Of a stretch of DNA of 64,000 nt, positions 1-9,192 are shown in pieces. The translations under genes were made by a program, and so were the position numbers. The notes beneath the pieces were generated by a model. The model did not search any database. It was not told the DNA's origin and saw only the letters and a list, made by a program, of their open reading frames with translations. Source of the stretch: Corynebacterium frankenforstense (GTDB lineage: Bacteria; Actinomycetota; Actinomycetes; Mycobacteriales; Mycobacteriaceae); the NCBI RefSeq assembly GCF_030211955.1, contig NZ_JASODI010000004.1, forward strand, positions 62,001 to 126,000, written 5' to 3'. Numbering within the stretch: the first letter of the stretch is position 1; every line of letters begins with the position of its first letter.

Positions 1-2
1 TC

Positions 3-1769
3 TCCGAGGCGGGTGTCACGCACCGTGTGGCGGAGGGCTTCGCCCTGGCTGCCGGGCTGGGCGGGATTTCCGACGTCGCGCAGTCCAACCTGGGCGTCGC
101 ACCCGTCGCCGCCCCGGCCGCCGACGAGCCCGTCGTGGACCCGACCGCGGCACCGGCGGCCGCGCGCTGGGACCCCGAGAGCGGCGAGACCGTCGAGCAG
201 CGCCTGCGCGCCATCGTCTCCGAGTCGATGGGCTACGACGTCGACGACCTGCCCGTCGAGCTGCCGCTGATCGACCTCGGCCTCGACTCCCTGATGGGCA
301 TGCGCATCAAGAATCGCGTGGAGAACGACTTCCAGATCCCGCCGCTGCAGGTCCAGGCGCTGCGCGACGCCTCCGTCGCCGACGTGATCACGATGGTCGA
401 GGACCTCGTCGCGCAGGGCACAGCGGCTGGCGCCGCTGCGCCTGAGGACGGGAACGCCGCCGAACCGGAGGCAGCTGCGTCCGACGCCGACGCTGAATCG
501 CAGGACTCCGAGGGCTCTGACGCCGAGGAGACCGCCGACGCCGCGGCCGCCGACGCGGACACCGCCGGGGCCGGCACCAAGGCCGAGGCGATCGCCGCCG
601 TCGCCCCGCGCGACGCTGCCGAGCGCATGGCCTTCGGCACCTGGGCCGGCATGACCGGCGCCGCCGTTGCCGGCGTGACCCACCCGCTGCCCGCGATCGA
701 CGCGGACACCGCGGCCAAGATCGCCGAGCGACTCACCGAGCGCTCCGGCATCGAGGTCTCGGCGGCGGACGTCACCGCCGCCGAGAGCGTGGCCGGGTTG
801 GCCGACCTCGTGCGCGCCGGGCTGGAGAGCCCGGTCGACGGCAACGTCCGCGTGCTGCGCGAGCGCCCTGAGGGCTCCGAGGCACCCGCGGTGGTCATGT
901 TCCACCCGGCCGGCGGCAACTCGGCGGTCTACCAGCCGCTGACCCGCCGCCTGCCCGAGGACGTGCCCGTCTACGGCATCGAGCGCCTCGAGGGCCCGCT
1001 CGCCGAGCGCGCGACGGCCTACCTCGACGACATCCGCCGCATCGCCGACGGCCGCCCGATCGTCCTCGGCGGCTGGTCCTTCGGCGGGGCGCTGGCCTAC
1101 GAGGTCGCCCACCAGCTCAAGGACTCCGACGTCGAGGTCGCGCTCATTGCGCTGCTCGACACCGTGCAGCCCGCCGAGCCGGCCCCGGACACCCTCGAGG
1201 AGACCAAGGCCCGCTGGGGCCGCTACGCCGCCTTCGCCAAGAAGACCTACGGCCTGGACTTCCCGGTGCCCACCGAGCTGCTCGAGACCGCCGGCGAGGA
1301 CGCCGTGTTGGGCATGCTCGGCCAGTACCTCGCCCAGGCCGACCCGGCCGAGCACAGCCTGGCCGCCGGTGTGCTCGAGCACCAGCGCGCCAGCTTCGCG
1401 GACAACCGCATCCTCGACCGCCTCGACCTGAGCGTGTGGGCGGACGTCACGGTGCCCGTGGTGCTCTACCGCGCCGAGCGCATGCACGACGGCGCCATCG
1501 AGCTCGAGCCGGCCTACGCCCGCATCAACCCGGACGGCGGCTGGGCCGCCATCGTCGACGACCTCGCGATCGTCCAGCTGCACGGCGACCACCTCGGCGT
1601 GGTCGACGAGCCGGAGATCGCCACCGTGGGTGCCGACCTGACCGGGCGCGTGCGCCGCGTCGAGCAGGGCGCGGCCCCGAACCTGCCGACGGAGGCGGAG
1701 GCCGCGAAGGCCGCCGCGGCCGCCGCGAAGAACGACAACGACACGACGGAATCGAGTGATCGCGCGTGA
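3..1769 (+). CDS. pks13: Polyketide synthase Pks13, C-terminal part (ACP and thioesterase domains)
   Basis: The reading frame is open at the left edge, so this is the last ~588 residues of a much larger protein. An acyl carrier domain is visible around fragment residues 60-135, with the phosphopantetheine serine in the motif LGLDSLMG (serine codon at 288-290). An acidic Ala/Glu-rich linker follows, then an alpha/beta-hydrolase thioesterase with the nucleophile elbow GGWSFGG (serine codon at 1077-1079). Pks13 condenses two fatty acyl chains into the corynomycolate beta-keto ester and the thioesterase releases it onto trehalose. The stop overlaps the GTG of accD4 (GTGA), so the two are translationally coupled. 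Identity rests on domain order plus the accD4 neighbour. The tail after the thioesterase is Ala/Lys-rich and looks unstructured. Confidence 0.95.
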   Translation, partial: SEAGVTHRVAEGFALAAGLGGISDVAQSNLGVAPVAAPAADEPVVDPTAAPAAARWDPESGETVEQRLRAIVSESMGYDVDDLPVELPLIDLGLDSLMGMRIKNRVENDFQIPPLQVQALRDASVADVITMVEDLVAQGTAAGAAAPEDGNAAEPEAAASDADAESQDSEGSDAEETADAAAADADTAGAGTKAEAIAAVAPRDAAERMAFGTWAGMTGAAVAGVTHPLPAIDADTAAKIAERLTERSGIEVSAADVTAAESVAGLADLVRAGLESPVDGNVRVLRERPEGSEAPAVVMFHPAGGNSAVYQPLTRRLPEDVPVYGIERLEGPLAERATAYLDDIRRIADGRPIVLGGWSFGGALAYEVAHQLKDSDVEVALIALLDTVQPAEPAPDTLEETKARWGRYAAFAKKTYGLDFPVPTELLETAGEDAVLGMLGQYLAQADPAEHSLAAGVLEHQRASFADNRILDRLDLSVWADVTVPVVLYRAERMHDGAIELEPAYARINPDGGWAAIVDDLAIVQLHGDHLGVVDEPEIATVGADLTGRVRRVEQGAAPNLPTEAEAAKAAAAAAKNDNDTTESSDRA

Positions 1770-3370
1770 CAGAGTCCGCAGAGTCCACCGCGAAGGCGGG
1801 GGCCGCCGAGGCCCCGGAACCCGACCTGAGCACCACGGCCGGCAAGATCGCCGACCTGGAGGCCCGCCTGGCCCGGGCGCAGGACCCGGGCAGCGAGCGT
1901 TCCCGCAAGAAGCGTGACGACGCCGGGCGCACCACCCCGCGCCAGCGCATCGCCGCGCTCGTCGACGAGGGCTCCTTCACCGAGATCGGTGCCCTGGCCA
2001 AGACCCCGGGCGTGGCGGACGCCTACTACTCCGACGGCGTGGTCACCGGCTTCGCCCGCGTCGACGGGCGCCCCGTGGTCGTCTACGCCCACGACAAGAC
2101 CGTCTACGGCGGCTCGGTGGGTGTGACCTTCGGCCGCAAGGTCGTCGAGGTCATGGACATGGCCATCAAGATCGGCTGCCCGGTCATCGGCATCCAGGAC
2201 TCCGGCGGCGCGCGCATCCAGGACGCGGTGACCTCGCTGGCGATGTACTCGGAGATCGCGCGGCGTCAGCTGCCGCTGTCCGGGCGCAGCCCGCAGATCT
2301 CCGTGATGCTGGGCAAGTGCGCCGGCGGCGCCGTCTACGCCCCGGTGACCACCGACTTCGTCATCGCCGTCGACGGCGAGACCGAGATGTACGTCACCGG
2401 CCCGGCCGTCATCAAGGAGGTCACCGGCGAGTCGATCTCCTCGGCCGAGCTCGGCGGCGCGCGGCGCCAGGAGCAGAACGGCAACGTCTCGCTCGTCGCC
2501 GAGAGCGAGGAGGACGCCCTCGAGATGGTCCGCGACCTGCTCGCGCACCTGCCCTCGACCTGCTTCGACGACCCGCCCGTGCTGCCGGCGTCCTCCGACG
2601 AGGAGATCGCCGACGCCGTGGAGCTCGACTCGTTCATGCCGGACGACACGAACGCCGGCTACGACATGATGGAGCTGCTCGCCCAGCTCGGCGACGACGA
2701 CGAGCTGATCGAGATCCAGGAGGGCTACGCCCAGAACCTGATCTGCGCGCTGGGGCGCGTCGACGGCCGCACCGTCGGCTTCGTTGCCAACCAGCCGCTG
2801 CAGTACGCCGGCTGCATCGACGCCGACGCCGCGGACAAGGGCGCGCGCTTCATCCGCATCTGCGACGCCTACAACATCCCGCTGATCTTCGTCGTGGACA
2901 CCCCCGGCTACCTGCCGGGCGTGGCCCAGGAGGAAGCCGGCCTGATCCACCGCGGCGCGAAGCTCGCCTTCGCCGTCGTCGAGGCGACCGTGCCCAAGGT
3001 CGCGCTGATCGTGCGCAAGGCCTACGGCGGCGCGTACGCGGTGATGGGCTCGAAGAACCTCACCGGCGACATCAACCTGGCCTGGCCGACCGCGCAGATC
3101 GCCGTGATGGGCTCGGCGGCCGCCGCCGTGATGATCCAGGGCAAGCGCATCGCCGCGGCCCCGCCGGAGCAGCGCGAGGCGATGAAGAAGATGTTCATGG
3201 ACTTCTACGACCAGAACATGACCAGCCCCTACGTCGCCGCCGAGCGCGGCTTCCTCGACGCGATGATCCAGCCGCACGAGACCCGCATCGCCCTGCGCCG
3301 GGCGCTGCGCCAGCTCGCGGACAAGGACACCCGCGACCTGCCGAAGAAGCACACGATCTCGCCGCTGTGA
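1766..3370 (+). CDS. accD4: Acyl-CoA carboxylase beta subunit AccD4
   Basis: 534 residues, a normal length for an acyl-CoA carboxylase carboxyltransferase subunit. The N-terminal half carries the acyl-CoA side motif DSGGARIQD (near residue 150) and GKCAGGAVYAP. The C-terminal half carries the carboxybiotin side, with VDTPGYLPG and KAYGGAYAVMGSKNL. It is the partner that carboxylates the long acyl-CoA condensed by Pks13 in corynomycolate synthesis, working with AccA3/AccD5/AccE encoded elsewhere. GTG start at 1766 overlaps the pks13 stop. Placement directly after pks13 distinguishes it from the propionyl-/acetyl-CoA-specific paralogues. Confidence 0.95.
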   Translation: MTESAESTAKAGAAEAPEPDLSTTAGKIADLEARLARAQDPGSERSRKKRDDAGRTTPRQRIAALVDEGSFTEIGALAKTPGVADAYYSDGVVTGFARVDGRPVVVYAHDKTVYGGSVGVTFGRKVVEVMDMAIKIGCPVIGIQDSGGARIQDAVTSLAMYSEIARRQLPLSGRSPQISVMLGKCAGGAVYAPVTTDFVIAVDGETEMYVTGPAVIKEVTGESISSAELGGARRQEQNGNVSLVAESEEDALEMVRDLLAHLPSTCFDDPPVLPASSDEEIADAVELDSFMPDDTNAGYDMMELLAQLGDDDELIEIQEGYAQNLICALGRVDGRTVGFVANQPLQYAGCIDADAADKGARFIRICDAYNIPLIFVVDTPGYLPGVAQEEAGLIHRGAKLAFAVVEATVPKVALIVRKAYGGAYAVMGSKNLTGDINLAWPTAQIAVMGSAAAAVMIQGKRIAAAPPEQREAMKKMFMDFYDQNMTSPYVAAERGFLDAMIQPHETRIALRRALRQLADKDTRDLPKKHTISPL

Positions 3371-3418
3371 CCGTCCGGCGGCCCAGGCGGTCACCCCGGC
3401 GGCCGCCCGCCGCGCCGC

Positions 3419-3448
3419 TTGGGTAACGCCGCACGTAACGGATACGAT
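3419..3448 (+). promoter_or_regulatory. Candidate promoter of the porin-like small gene
   Basis: TTGGGT (3419-3424) and TACGAT (3443-3448) are separated by 18 bases, a plausible sigma-A promoter in the 185-base gap after accD4. The small downstream gene and its own terminator suggest an independent short transcript. Assigned by eye only. Confidence 0.35.
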
Positions 3449-3555
3449 TGACCATCTGTGGCGCGGGTCCGCGCCGCTCCGGAGGGCGGGGCTCGCGAGA
3501 GCCCGGCCCGGTCCCGCCAACCAAGCAACACCCCGTTTACCCGAGGAGGCTCCCC

Positions 3556-3642
3556 GTGATCAGCAGCGCCATCGACATCGTCGGCGATCTCGTCAACTAC
3601 GTCGTCATGATCTTCAACCAGCTCATCCACCTGGTCAGCTGA
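3556..3642 (+). CDS. Very small PorA-like mycomembrane porin candidate (28 residues)
   Basis: GTG start with a strong AGGAGG ribosome site six bases upstream (3544-3549). The product starts MISSAIDIVGDLVNYVV and ends with HLVS: 28 residues, no signal peptide, no cysteine, one amphipathic/hydrophobic helix. Corynebacterial PorA/PorH-type porins are similarly tiny (about 40-60 residues), lack signal peptides, can be O-mycoloylated on serine, and in some species lie next to acyl-CoA carboxylase/mycolate genes. The good ribosome site, separate promoter and strong terminator show a real gene. The porin role is inferred from size, helix and location, and 28 residues is shorter than the porins I know. 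Confidence 0.6.
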   Translation: MISSAIDIVGDLVNYVVMIFNQLIHLVS

Positions 3643-3659
3643 GCTTGAACCCCCGATGA

Positions 3660-3692
3660 CCCGGTCCGCGCCCCCGCGCGGGCCGGGTTTTT
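3660..3692 (+). terminator. Rho-independent terminator after the porin-like gene
   Basis: CCCGG-t-CCGCGC pairs with GCGCGG-g-CCGGG around a short C-rich loop and is followed by five T. It ends the rightward transcript just before the convergent DUF3054 gene. Confidence 0.85.
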
Positions 3693-3698
3693 CCGTGC

Positions 3699-4085
3699 CT
3701 AGCGGCGCGACTCGACCACGGAGGCGACCCCGCGCCAGCCGAGCATGAGCAGCGCGGACATGGTGCCCGCGACGATCATGAAGGACCAGTGCGGCACCGC
3801 GCCGTGCTTCACACCCCAGATGGTCAGGCCGCACACCACGGTGATCAGCCAGACCATCAGGCCGCCGGAGCGCACGCGCCGGCCGTCGCGGCCGGTCAGG
3901 GCGGCCACGCCCCAGCCGAGCACGACGCCGAGGGCGAAGGGCCACAGGGTGGACAGCCAGCCGGCGAAGTTCAGCGGCATGTCCTCTGACTGGTGGGCGA
4001 TGCGCGCCAGGAGCGCGAAGACCCCGATCGCGACGATGTCCCCGGCCATGGCGGGGAGGTTCAGCTTCTTCTGCATGCCTTCCAT
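3699..4085 (-). CDS. DUF3054 family membrane protein
   Basis: 128 residues from ATG at 4085 (MEGMQKKLNLPAMAGDI). About four hydrophobic helices fill the protein, with conserved-looking stretches FALLARIAHQSED, GWLSTLWPFALG and GRDGRRVRSGG. This fits the actinobacterial DUF3054 family of small four-helix membrane proteins of unknown role. A longer frame reaching 4217 runs into the coding region of the upstream membrane protein and was not chosen. It is the last gene of the leftward series trmB-NYN-mmpL-LPG-like-DUF3054 and ends against the terminator at 3660-3692. Confidence 0.75.
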   Translation of the reverse strand: MEGMQKKLNLPAMAGDIVAIGVFALLARIAHQSEDMPLNFAGWLSTLWPFALGVVLGWGVAALTGRDGRRVRSGGLMVWLITVVCGLTIWGVKHGAVPHWSFMIVAGTMSALLMLGWRGVASVVESRR

Positions 4086-4122
4086 TGTGGCCCACCGCGG
4101 CGCGCGCGGGAAGTCCGGGAGC

Positions 4123-5139
4123 TCAGTCGCGGCGGCCCAGCAGCCACTGGACGAAGAAGACGAGCCAGCCCACGGCGGCCAGGCCGACGAAGCTGACCGC
4201 GCGGAAGACGAAGACACCGCCGACCGCCGCGGCCGAGGGGATCTGGGCCAGCGGGACGAGCAGCGAGACCATCGCCACGTCGACCGGCCCCAGCCCGCCC
4301 GGGGTGATCTGCGCCTGGCCGACGAGCTTGGCCAACAGGAAGGCCAGCACCGTGCCGGAGAGCGTCGGCTCGACGCCCACCGAGATCAGGCAGGCGTAGA
4401 GGCAGGCGATCTCGAGGCACCAGTTCGCGATCGCCCAGAACAGCGCCAGCCCCAGCGTGCGCGGCGGCACGTCGACCGCACCGAGCTCGTCGACGAGCTC
4501 GCGGAACTTGTCCACCCAGCGGTCCTCGGGCGCGCGGGTGAGCCGGTTGAAGCGGCGCAGCACCGCCTCGACCCAGCGCTGCACGGTCTGCGGGTTGCGG
4601 CCGAGCCACCGGAAGGCGGCGACCAGCGCCACGAGCACCAGAATCGAGCTGATCAGCGTCAGCGGGTTGATCGAGGCGTCGAGGAAGAGCACCGCGCACA
4701 GGCCGAGCACGGCCATGCCCGCACCGGCGAGCACCCCGGAGATGACCAGGTACCAGGCGGCGACCACGGAACCGGCACCCCAGGCCTTCTGACGCAGGAA
4801 GATCATCGTCGCCGAGACGGCCGGCCCGCCCGGCAGGGAGGCCGACCACGCGTTGGCCGCCAGGCCCAGCATGTTCGCCGCCCACCGGCCCACGCGCACC
4901 CCGGCGCCGCGCAGCAGGACGACCATCATCTCCGCCTGCGCGAACATGGCGCCGGCCAGGGCGAGCACGCCGAGGGCGATCCAGCGACCGTCGGCCTCGC
5001 GCACGTGGTGCACGCCCTTGTCGATCACGTCGGTGTTCTCGTGCAGCACCCACGCCAGGGCGGCCAGCAGCACCGCGACGACGCCCACGCGCACCCACGG
5101 GTTGCGCCACAGCCGCAGCGGATTGCGCTCCGAGGTCAC
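4123..5139 (-). CDS. Lysylphosphatidylglycerol-synthase-like integral membrane protein
   Basis: 338 residues, GTG start (VTSERNPLRLW) three bases after the stop of the MmpL gene, so probably co-transcribed. Eight or so hydrophobic segments. The motif SLPGGPAVSATMIF near residue 105 and ITPGGLGPVDVAMVS near residue 275 are typical of the LPG_synthase_TM / UPF0104 (YbhN) family, here without the soluble aminoacyl-transferase domain. Such stand-alone membrane domains are thought to act in lipid flipping or glycolipid handling. The neighbouring MmpL suggests an envelope-lipid role; substrate unknown. Confidence 0.8.
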   Translation of the reverse strand: MTSERNPLRLWRNPWVRVGVVAVLLAALAWVLHENTDVIDKGVHHVREADGRWIALGVLALAGAMFAQAEMMVVLLRGAGVRVGRWAANMLGLAANAWSASLPGGPAVSATMIFLRQKAWGAGSVVAAWYLVISGVLAGAGMAVLGLCAVLFLDASINPLTLISSILVLVALVAAFRWLGRNPQTVQRWVEAVLRRFNRLTRAPEDRWVDKFRELVDELGAVDVPPRTLGLALFWAIANWCLEIACLYACLISVGVEPTLSGTVLAFLLAKLVGQAQITPGGLGPVDVAMVSLLVPLAQIPSAAAVGGVFVFRAVSFVGLAAVGWLVFFVQWLLGRRD

Positions 5140-5142
5140 GCC

Positions 5143-7509
5143 CTAGTCCCGGTCCTCTTTGCCGAGGCGGCGCATCAGCTCGTCGAAGGGCACCAGGCTC
5201 GAGTCCTGGTCGGTCGTGCGCCCGCCGCGGGCGGCCTCGTGGGAGTCGCGCGGCACGGCAGCGGAGACGGCGAGCTCACCGCCGGCGGCGACGGGCGCGG
5301 CGTCGTCAAGCACCGCGGCGTCGTCAATCTCACCGTCACTGTCACGCGCCACGTCAGTCTCACGCGCGACGGCGCGCTCGGAGGCGACGGCCTCGCCGTG
5401 GCCCATGCGGCGGTAGACGGCGCGCACCCACCCGGGCGCCCACCAGTTGTCCTCGCGCAGCAGGTGCATCACGGCGGGCACGAGCATCATGCGGATGACG
5501 GTGGCGTCGAGCAGCAGCGCGGCGATCATGCCGAAGGCGATGTACTTCATCATCACGATCTCGGAGAAGCCGAAGGCGCCGGCGACGACAATCATGATCA
5601 GCGCGGCGGCGGTGATGATGGAGCCGGTGTGGGCGGTGCCGAACTTGATCGAGGTGTCGGTCGTCTCGCCGCGGTGTCTGGCCTCGACCATGCGGGAGAC
5701 GAGGAAGACCTCGTAGTCGGTGGACAGGCCGTAGACGATGGCGATGATCAGCACCAGTACCGGGCTCATCAGCGGGCCCGGGGTGAAGTTGAACAGCCCG
5801 CCGCCGAGGCCGTCAACGAACATCAGCGTCAGCACGCCGAGGGTCGCGCCCAGGCCCAGCAGAGTCATGATCACGGCCTTCGCCGGCAGGATCAGCGAGC
5901 CGAAGACCAGCGCCATGAGCAGGAAGGTCGCCGCGACGATGTAGAGCGCCATCCAGGGCAGTTTGTCGAAGAGCGCCTCGATGGACTCGATCTCCATCGC
6001 CGGGGTGCCGGCGACGTAGACGTCCACGCCCTCGGGCGCCTCGATGGCGCGCAGGTCGTCGACCACCTGCTCGTTGTGGGCGCGGTCGGTCACGCCGGCG
6101 GAGAGCACGGTGGTGCCGTCCTCGGTCGGCGAGGCGGAGAAGCGCCCGGTCAGGTTCGGCACGGCCGCCGCCTGGCGGTAGACCTCGGCGAGCTGCCGGT
6201 TGTCCGCGCCGGTGACCACGAGCTTGACCGGCTCGGTGCGGAACTGCGGGAACTCCTCGTCGAAGGCGGCCTGCGCGGTGCGCGTGTCGTTGTCCGGCGG
6301 CAGGTAGGTCTCGTTGATGCCGCCGAAGGTGATGCCCACGACCGGGATCGCCAGCGCGACGAGCACGCCCGCGACGCCGACGGTGACGGCCTTGGCGTGG
6401 CGCATCGCCCAGGCGGGCAGGCGCCACCAGATCGTGTCCTCGAGGCGGCGGGCCGTGCGCGCGGTGCGCCGCACCGACCAGCGGTCGATGTTGGTGCCGA
6501 TCATGCCGAAGATCGCCGGCAGCACGGTCACCGAGAGCAGGGCGGCCAGGCCGACCGCGGAGATCGCGCCGTAGGCCACGGACTTCAGGAACGCCTGCGG
6601 GAAGACCATCAGGCCGGACAGGGCCACGGCGACCATGCCCGCGGAGAAGACCACGGTCTGCCCGGCGGTGGCGGTGGTGGTGGCCACCGCCTGCGGCACC
6701 GGCCGGCCCTTGTCCAGCTCCTCGCGGAAGCGGGAGACCATGAACAGCCCGTAGTCGATGGCGAGTCCCAGGCCCAGCAGGGTGACCACGGACTGGGCGA
6801 AGACGTTGACCTGGGCGACCCCGGCGAGCGCGGAGAGCACGCCGAGCGAGCCGAGGATGGAGAGCACGCCGACGATCAGCGGCATCGCGGCGGCGACCAC
6901 GGAGCCGAAGACGAGGATGAGCAGGATGCCCACCACCGGCAGGGCGACCAGCTCGGCGCGCTGGACGTCGGCGGCCATGCCCTCGTCCAGCGAGTCGGCC
7001 ACGGCGGTGGCACCCGCGACCTGCAGCTCGACGCCCTCAGGCAGGTCCTGGCCGCGCAGGTCGTCCTCGACCGCGCGGAAGTCCTTGAGCGTCTGCTCGC
7101 CGTCGCCGCGCAGCGAGACCGCGGCGAAGGCGGCGGTGCCGTCCTCGTCGATCAGCTGCCGGTTGTGGCCGTCGAAGTAGCTGGTCACCGACTCGATCTG
7201 GTCAGGGTGCTCGGACTTGAGCCGCTCGATCTGCCCCGCGATCTCGGAGCTGGTGTCCTCGCGGGAGAGCACGCCCGGGTCCGCCGAGTAGAGCAGGATG
7301 ACGTCGCCGCTGTTGTCGCGGCCGAAGGTCTCCTGCTCGATCTGCGCGCCGACGGTCGAGTCGGCGCCCGGGTCCTCCCAGCCCTCCTGGCTGAGCCGGT
7401 CGTCCAGGCGCATGCCGAAGGTCAGGTAGAGCAGCGCGATGAGCGCGACGACGACCACCGGGACGAGGCGACGGTGGCGGTAGGCGAAACGCCCCCAGGT
7501 GTGGAACAT
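5143..7509 (-). CDS. MmpL-family (RND) lipid transporter
   Basis: 788 residues starting MFHTWGRFAYRHRRLVPVV. It has the RND plan: a first membrane helix, a periplasmic loop with the LYSADPGVLSRED segment, helices 2-6 including GLGLAIDYGLFMVSRFREE, a second periplasmic loop, then helices 8-12 with IVYGLSTDYEVFLVSRMVE. The paired DYG/DYE-F-x-x-SR motifs carry the proton-relay acidic residues. The size and short loops match corynebacterial CmpL proteins, which export trehalose corynomycolates or other envelope lipids. Location close to pks13-accD4 supports this. The C-terminal ~90 residues are an acidic cytosolic tail. I cannot tell which CmpL paralogue it is. Confidence 0.9.
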   Translation of the reverse strand: MFHTWGRFAYRHRRLVPVVVVALIALLYLTFGMRLDDRLSQEGWEDPGADSTVGAQIEQETFGRDNSGDVILLYSADPGVLSREDTSSEIAGQIERLKSEHPDQIESVTSYFDGHNRQLIDEDGTAAFAAVSLRGDGEQTLKDFRAVEDDLRGQDLPEGVELQVAGATAVADSLDEGMAADVQRAELVALPVVGILLILVFGSVVAAAMPLIVGVLSILGSLGVLSALAGVAQVNVFAQSVVTLLGLGLAIDYGLFMVSRFREELDKGRPVPQAVATTTATAGQTVVFSAGMVAVALSGLMVFPQAFLKSVAYGAISAVGLAALLSVTVLPAIFGMIGTNIDRWSVRRTARTARRLEDTIWWRLPAWAMRHAKAVTVGVAGVLVALAIPVVGITFGGINETYLPPDNDTRTAQAAFDEEFPQFRTEPVKLVVTGADNRQLAEVYRQAAAVPNLTGRFSASPTEDGTTVLSAGVTDRAHNEQVVDDLRAIEAPEGVDVYVAGTPAMEIESIEALFDKLPWMALYIVAATFLLMALVFGSLILPAKAVIMTLLGLGATLGVLTLMFVDGLGGGLFNFTPGPLMSPVLVLIIAIVYGLSTDYEVFLVSRMVEARHRGETTDTSIKFGTAHTGSIITAAALIMIVVAGAFGFSEIVMMKYIAFGMIAALLLDATVIRMMLVPAVMHLLREDNWWAPGWVRAVYRRMGHGEAVASERAVARETDVARDSDGEIDDAAVLDDAAPVAAGGELAVSAAVPRDSHEAARGGRTTDQDSSLVPFDELMRRLGKEDRD

Positions 7510-7524
7510 GGTGTCCTCCCGGGT

Positions 7525-8208
7525 CTAGTCGGTGAGAGCGGTGAGCGGACGGAACGGCTGCAGCCAGGCGCCGCCCTCGGGCAGGTTGTCCAGGTTGACG
7601 CGTGGCAGCGGCTCGCGGAAGACGCCGTCGATGTCCTCGAGGTCGACGAAGTCGAAGTTCTCCGCGTGCACGGCCCAGGAGGCGTGCTCGTGGAAGCCGA
7701 GGACGGTGACGGGCAGGCCCTCGTCGGTCAGCTCGTCGATGAGCCCGCGGAAGTTCTGCCCGTCGGCGGAGGCGACGACGAGCCCGCGCAGCGTGCCCTC
7801 GGCGTGGCGGCGCCGAATGTGGGCGAGCATGTCGGGGTCGACGTCGGAGTCGTCGGTGGTCTTCGGCTTGGCGAAGACGGCGAAGCCGATGTTGCGCAGC
7901 GCCTCGACCCAGGGGCGGACGTTCTCCGCCGCGCCCGGGGTGACGTTGGTGAACACGGTGGCCTCCGGCAGGACCTGCCCGCCGGTCTCCTCGCCGAGGC
8001 GCGCCGCACGCGCGACGAGCCAGCGGCCGACGGCGTCGAAGCGCGGCCGGTGCACCGAGGTGGGCCGCCCGCCCAGGATCGCGCCGAGGCCCATGTCGAG
8101 GTTCGGCGCGTCCCAGACCAGCAGCAGCCCGTCCGGTCCGGGCTCGGCGCCCTCACGGTAGGGGTGGACGGTGGCGTGCTCGTGGGTGCCTGCGTTCATG
8201 TGCGTCAT
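7525..8208 (-). CDS. NYN domain (PIN-like) putative RNase protein
   Basis: 227 residues from ATG at 8208; a second ATG lies at 8199. The first ATG overlaps the TAA of trmB (TAATG), so translational coupling favours 8208. The core shows LLVWDAPNLDMGLGAIL near the N-terminus and LRGLVVASADGQNFRGLIDEL later, the two acidic motifs of NYN/LabA-type nuclease folds (aspartates in WDAPN and ASADGQ). The C-terminal part is specific to actinobacteria. Following trmB, a role in RNA metabolism is reasonable but unproven. Start at 8430 proposed by the longest frame lies within trmB and is rejected. Confidence 0.8.
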   Translation of the reverse strand: MTHMNAGTHEHATVHPYREGAEPGPDGLLLVWDAPNLDMGLGAILGGRPTSVHRPRFDAVGRWLVARAARLGEETGGQVLPEATVFTNVTPGAAENVRPWVEALRNIGFAVFAKPKTTDDSDVDPDMLAHIRRRHAEGTLRGLVVASADGQNFRGLIDELTDEGLPVTVLGFHEHASWAVHAENFDFVDLEDIDGVFREPLPRVNLDNLPEGGAWLQPFRPLTALTD

Positions 8209-9035
8209 TATCGCGCATCGCCGCCTTCGCGGTCGCTTGCCGACGCCGCGTCGGTCGCCGCGGGCGCGTCCGTGCGGCGCCACAGGAACTCGGTGATCTC
8301 GTGCTCGAGACGGTGGCCGCGGCCCTCGAACTTGGTGATGACCTGCCGGTCGGTCAGGATCGGGCACTCCGGCCAGGGCCAGCCCTTGTACTCCAGCAGC
8401 GGCTCGACGTCGACGAGCTCGGAGATCCACTCCGCGTAGTCGGCGTGGTCGGTGGCCACGTGCAGCACGCCGCCGGGCTTCAGCCGGGTGGCGATCAGGT
8501 GCAGCGGGCCGGACTGGATGATGCGGCGTTTGTGGTGGCGGGCCTTGGGCCAGGGGTCCGGGAAGAAGACGCGCACGCCGGAAAGGGACGCCGGCGGGAT
8601 CATGCGGGCGAGCACCTCGATGCCGTCGCCGCGGACCATGCGGATGTTCTCCACGCCGTTACGCGTCAGGTTGCCGAGCATCTTGGCCAGACCGGGCTTG
8701 TAGAGCTCGGCGGCGATGACGTTGGTGCCCGGCTCCTTGAGCGCCATGGCGATAGTCGAGGTGCCGGTGCCGGAACCGATCTCGAGGACGGTCGGCGCGC
8801 CGGTGCAGCCGAACCAGGCGTCGAAGTCGATGGGACCGGAGTCCTCGGTGAGCACGGTGCCCAGCTCGGGGAAGCGCTCCTGCCAGAGGGCCTGCTGGTT
8901 GTCGGTCAGCGTGCCGCGGCGGAAGGAGACGGTGCCCAGGCGCGGGTAGTCCAGACCGTCGTGGAACTCGGTCTGCGGGGGCCGCCCGGCGGGCAGCTCG
9001 CCGACGCCGCGGCCGGTCGTGTCGGGGGTGGTCAT
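8208..9035 (-). CDS. trmB: tRNA (guanine-N7)-methyltransferase TrmB
   Basis: 275 residues starting [15 protein letters not shown]. The Rossmann SAM motif [15 protein letters not shown] lies near residue 93, and the family signature [18 protein letters not shown] near residue 165. TrmB methylates guanine 46 in the variable loop of tRNA. Alternative ATG at 9044 adds three residues. The C-terminal Ala/Asp tail ([18 protein letters not shown]) is a non-conserved extension. It heads the leftward series and its stop overlaps the next start. Confidence 0.95.
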   Translation of the reverse strand: MTTPDTTGRGVGELPAGRPPQTEFHDGLDYPRLGTVSFRRGTLTDNQQALWQERFPELGTVLTEDSGPIDFDAWFGCTGAPTVLEIGSGTGTSTIAMALKEPGTNVIAAELYKPGLAKMLGNLTRNGVENIRMVRGDGIEVLARMIPPASLSGVRVFFPDPWPKARHHKRRIIQSGPLHLIATRLKPGGVLHVATDHADYAEWISELVDVEPLLEYKGWPWPECPILTDRQVITKFEGRGHRLEHEITEFLWRRTDAPAATDAASASDREGGDAR

Positions 9036-9192
9036 TGGCCTCATTGTTCCCGTAGGTCCCGTGAACTTCAATTCATCTCTCCCGTGAAGTCGGTCGCGTG
9101 ACGTCGGTGGCGGCGCCCGCAGCGGTTGCGCGCCGGGCGGGCACGGGGGACGATGCGGGCAACACACGGGGTGTGAGGGGAGGGGGAGCGCC

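Noticed and set aside
3745..8439. 1564-codon open frame on the plus strand
   Set aside because: It is the antisense of the DUF3054, LPG-like, MmpL, NYN and trmB genes. Its composition (runs of H, R, G, D, Q) is typical of reverse reading of GC-rich genes.
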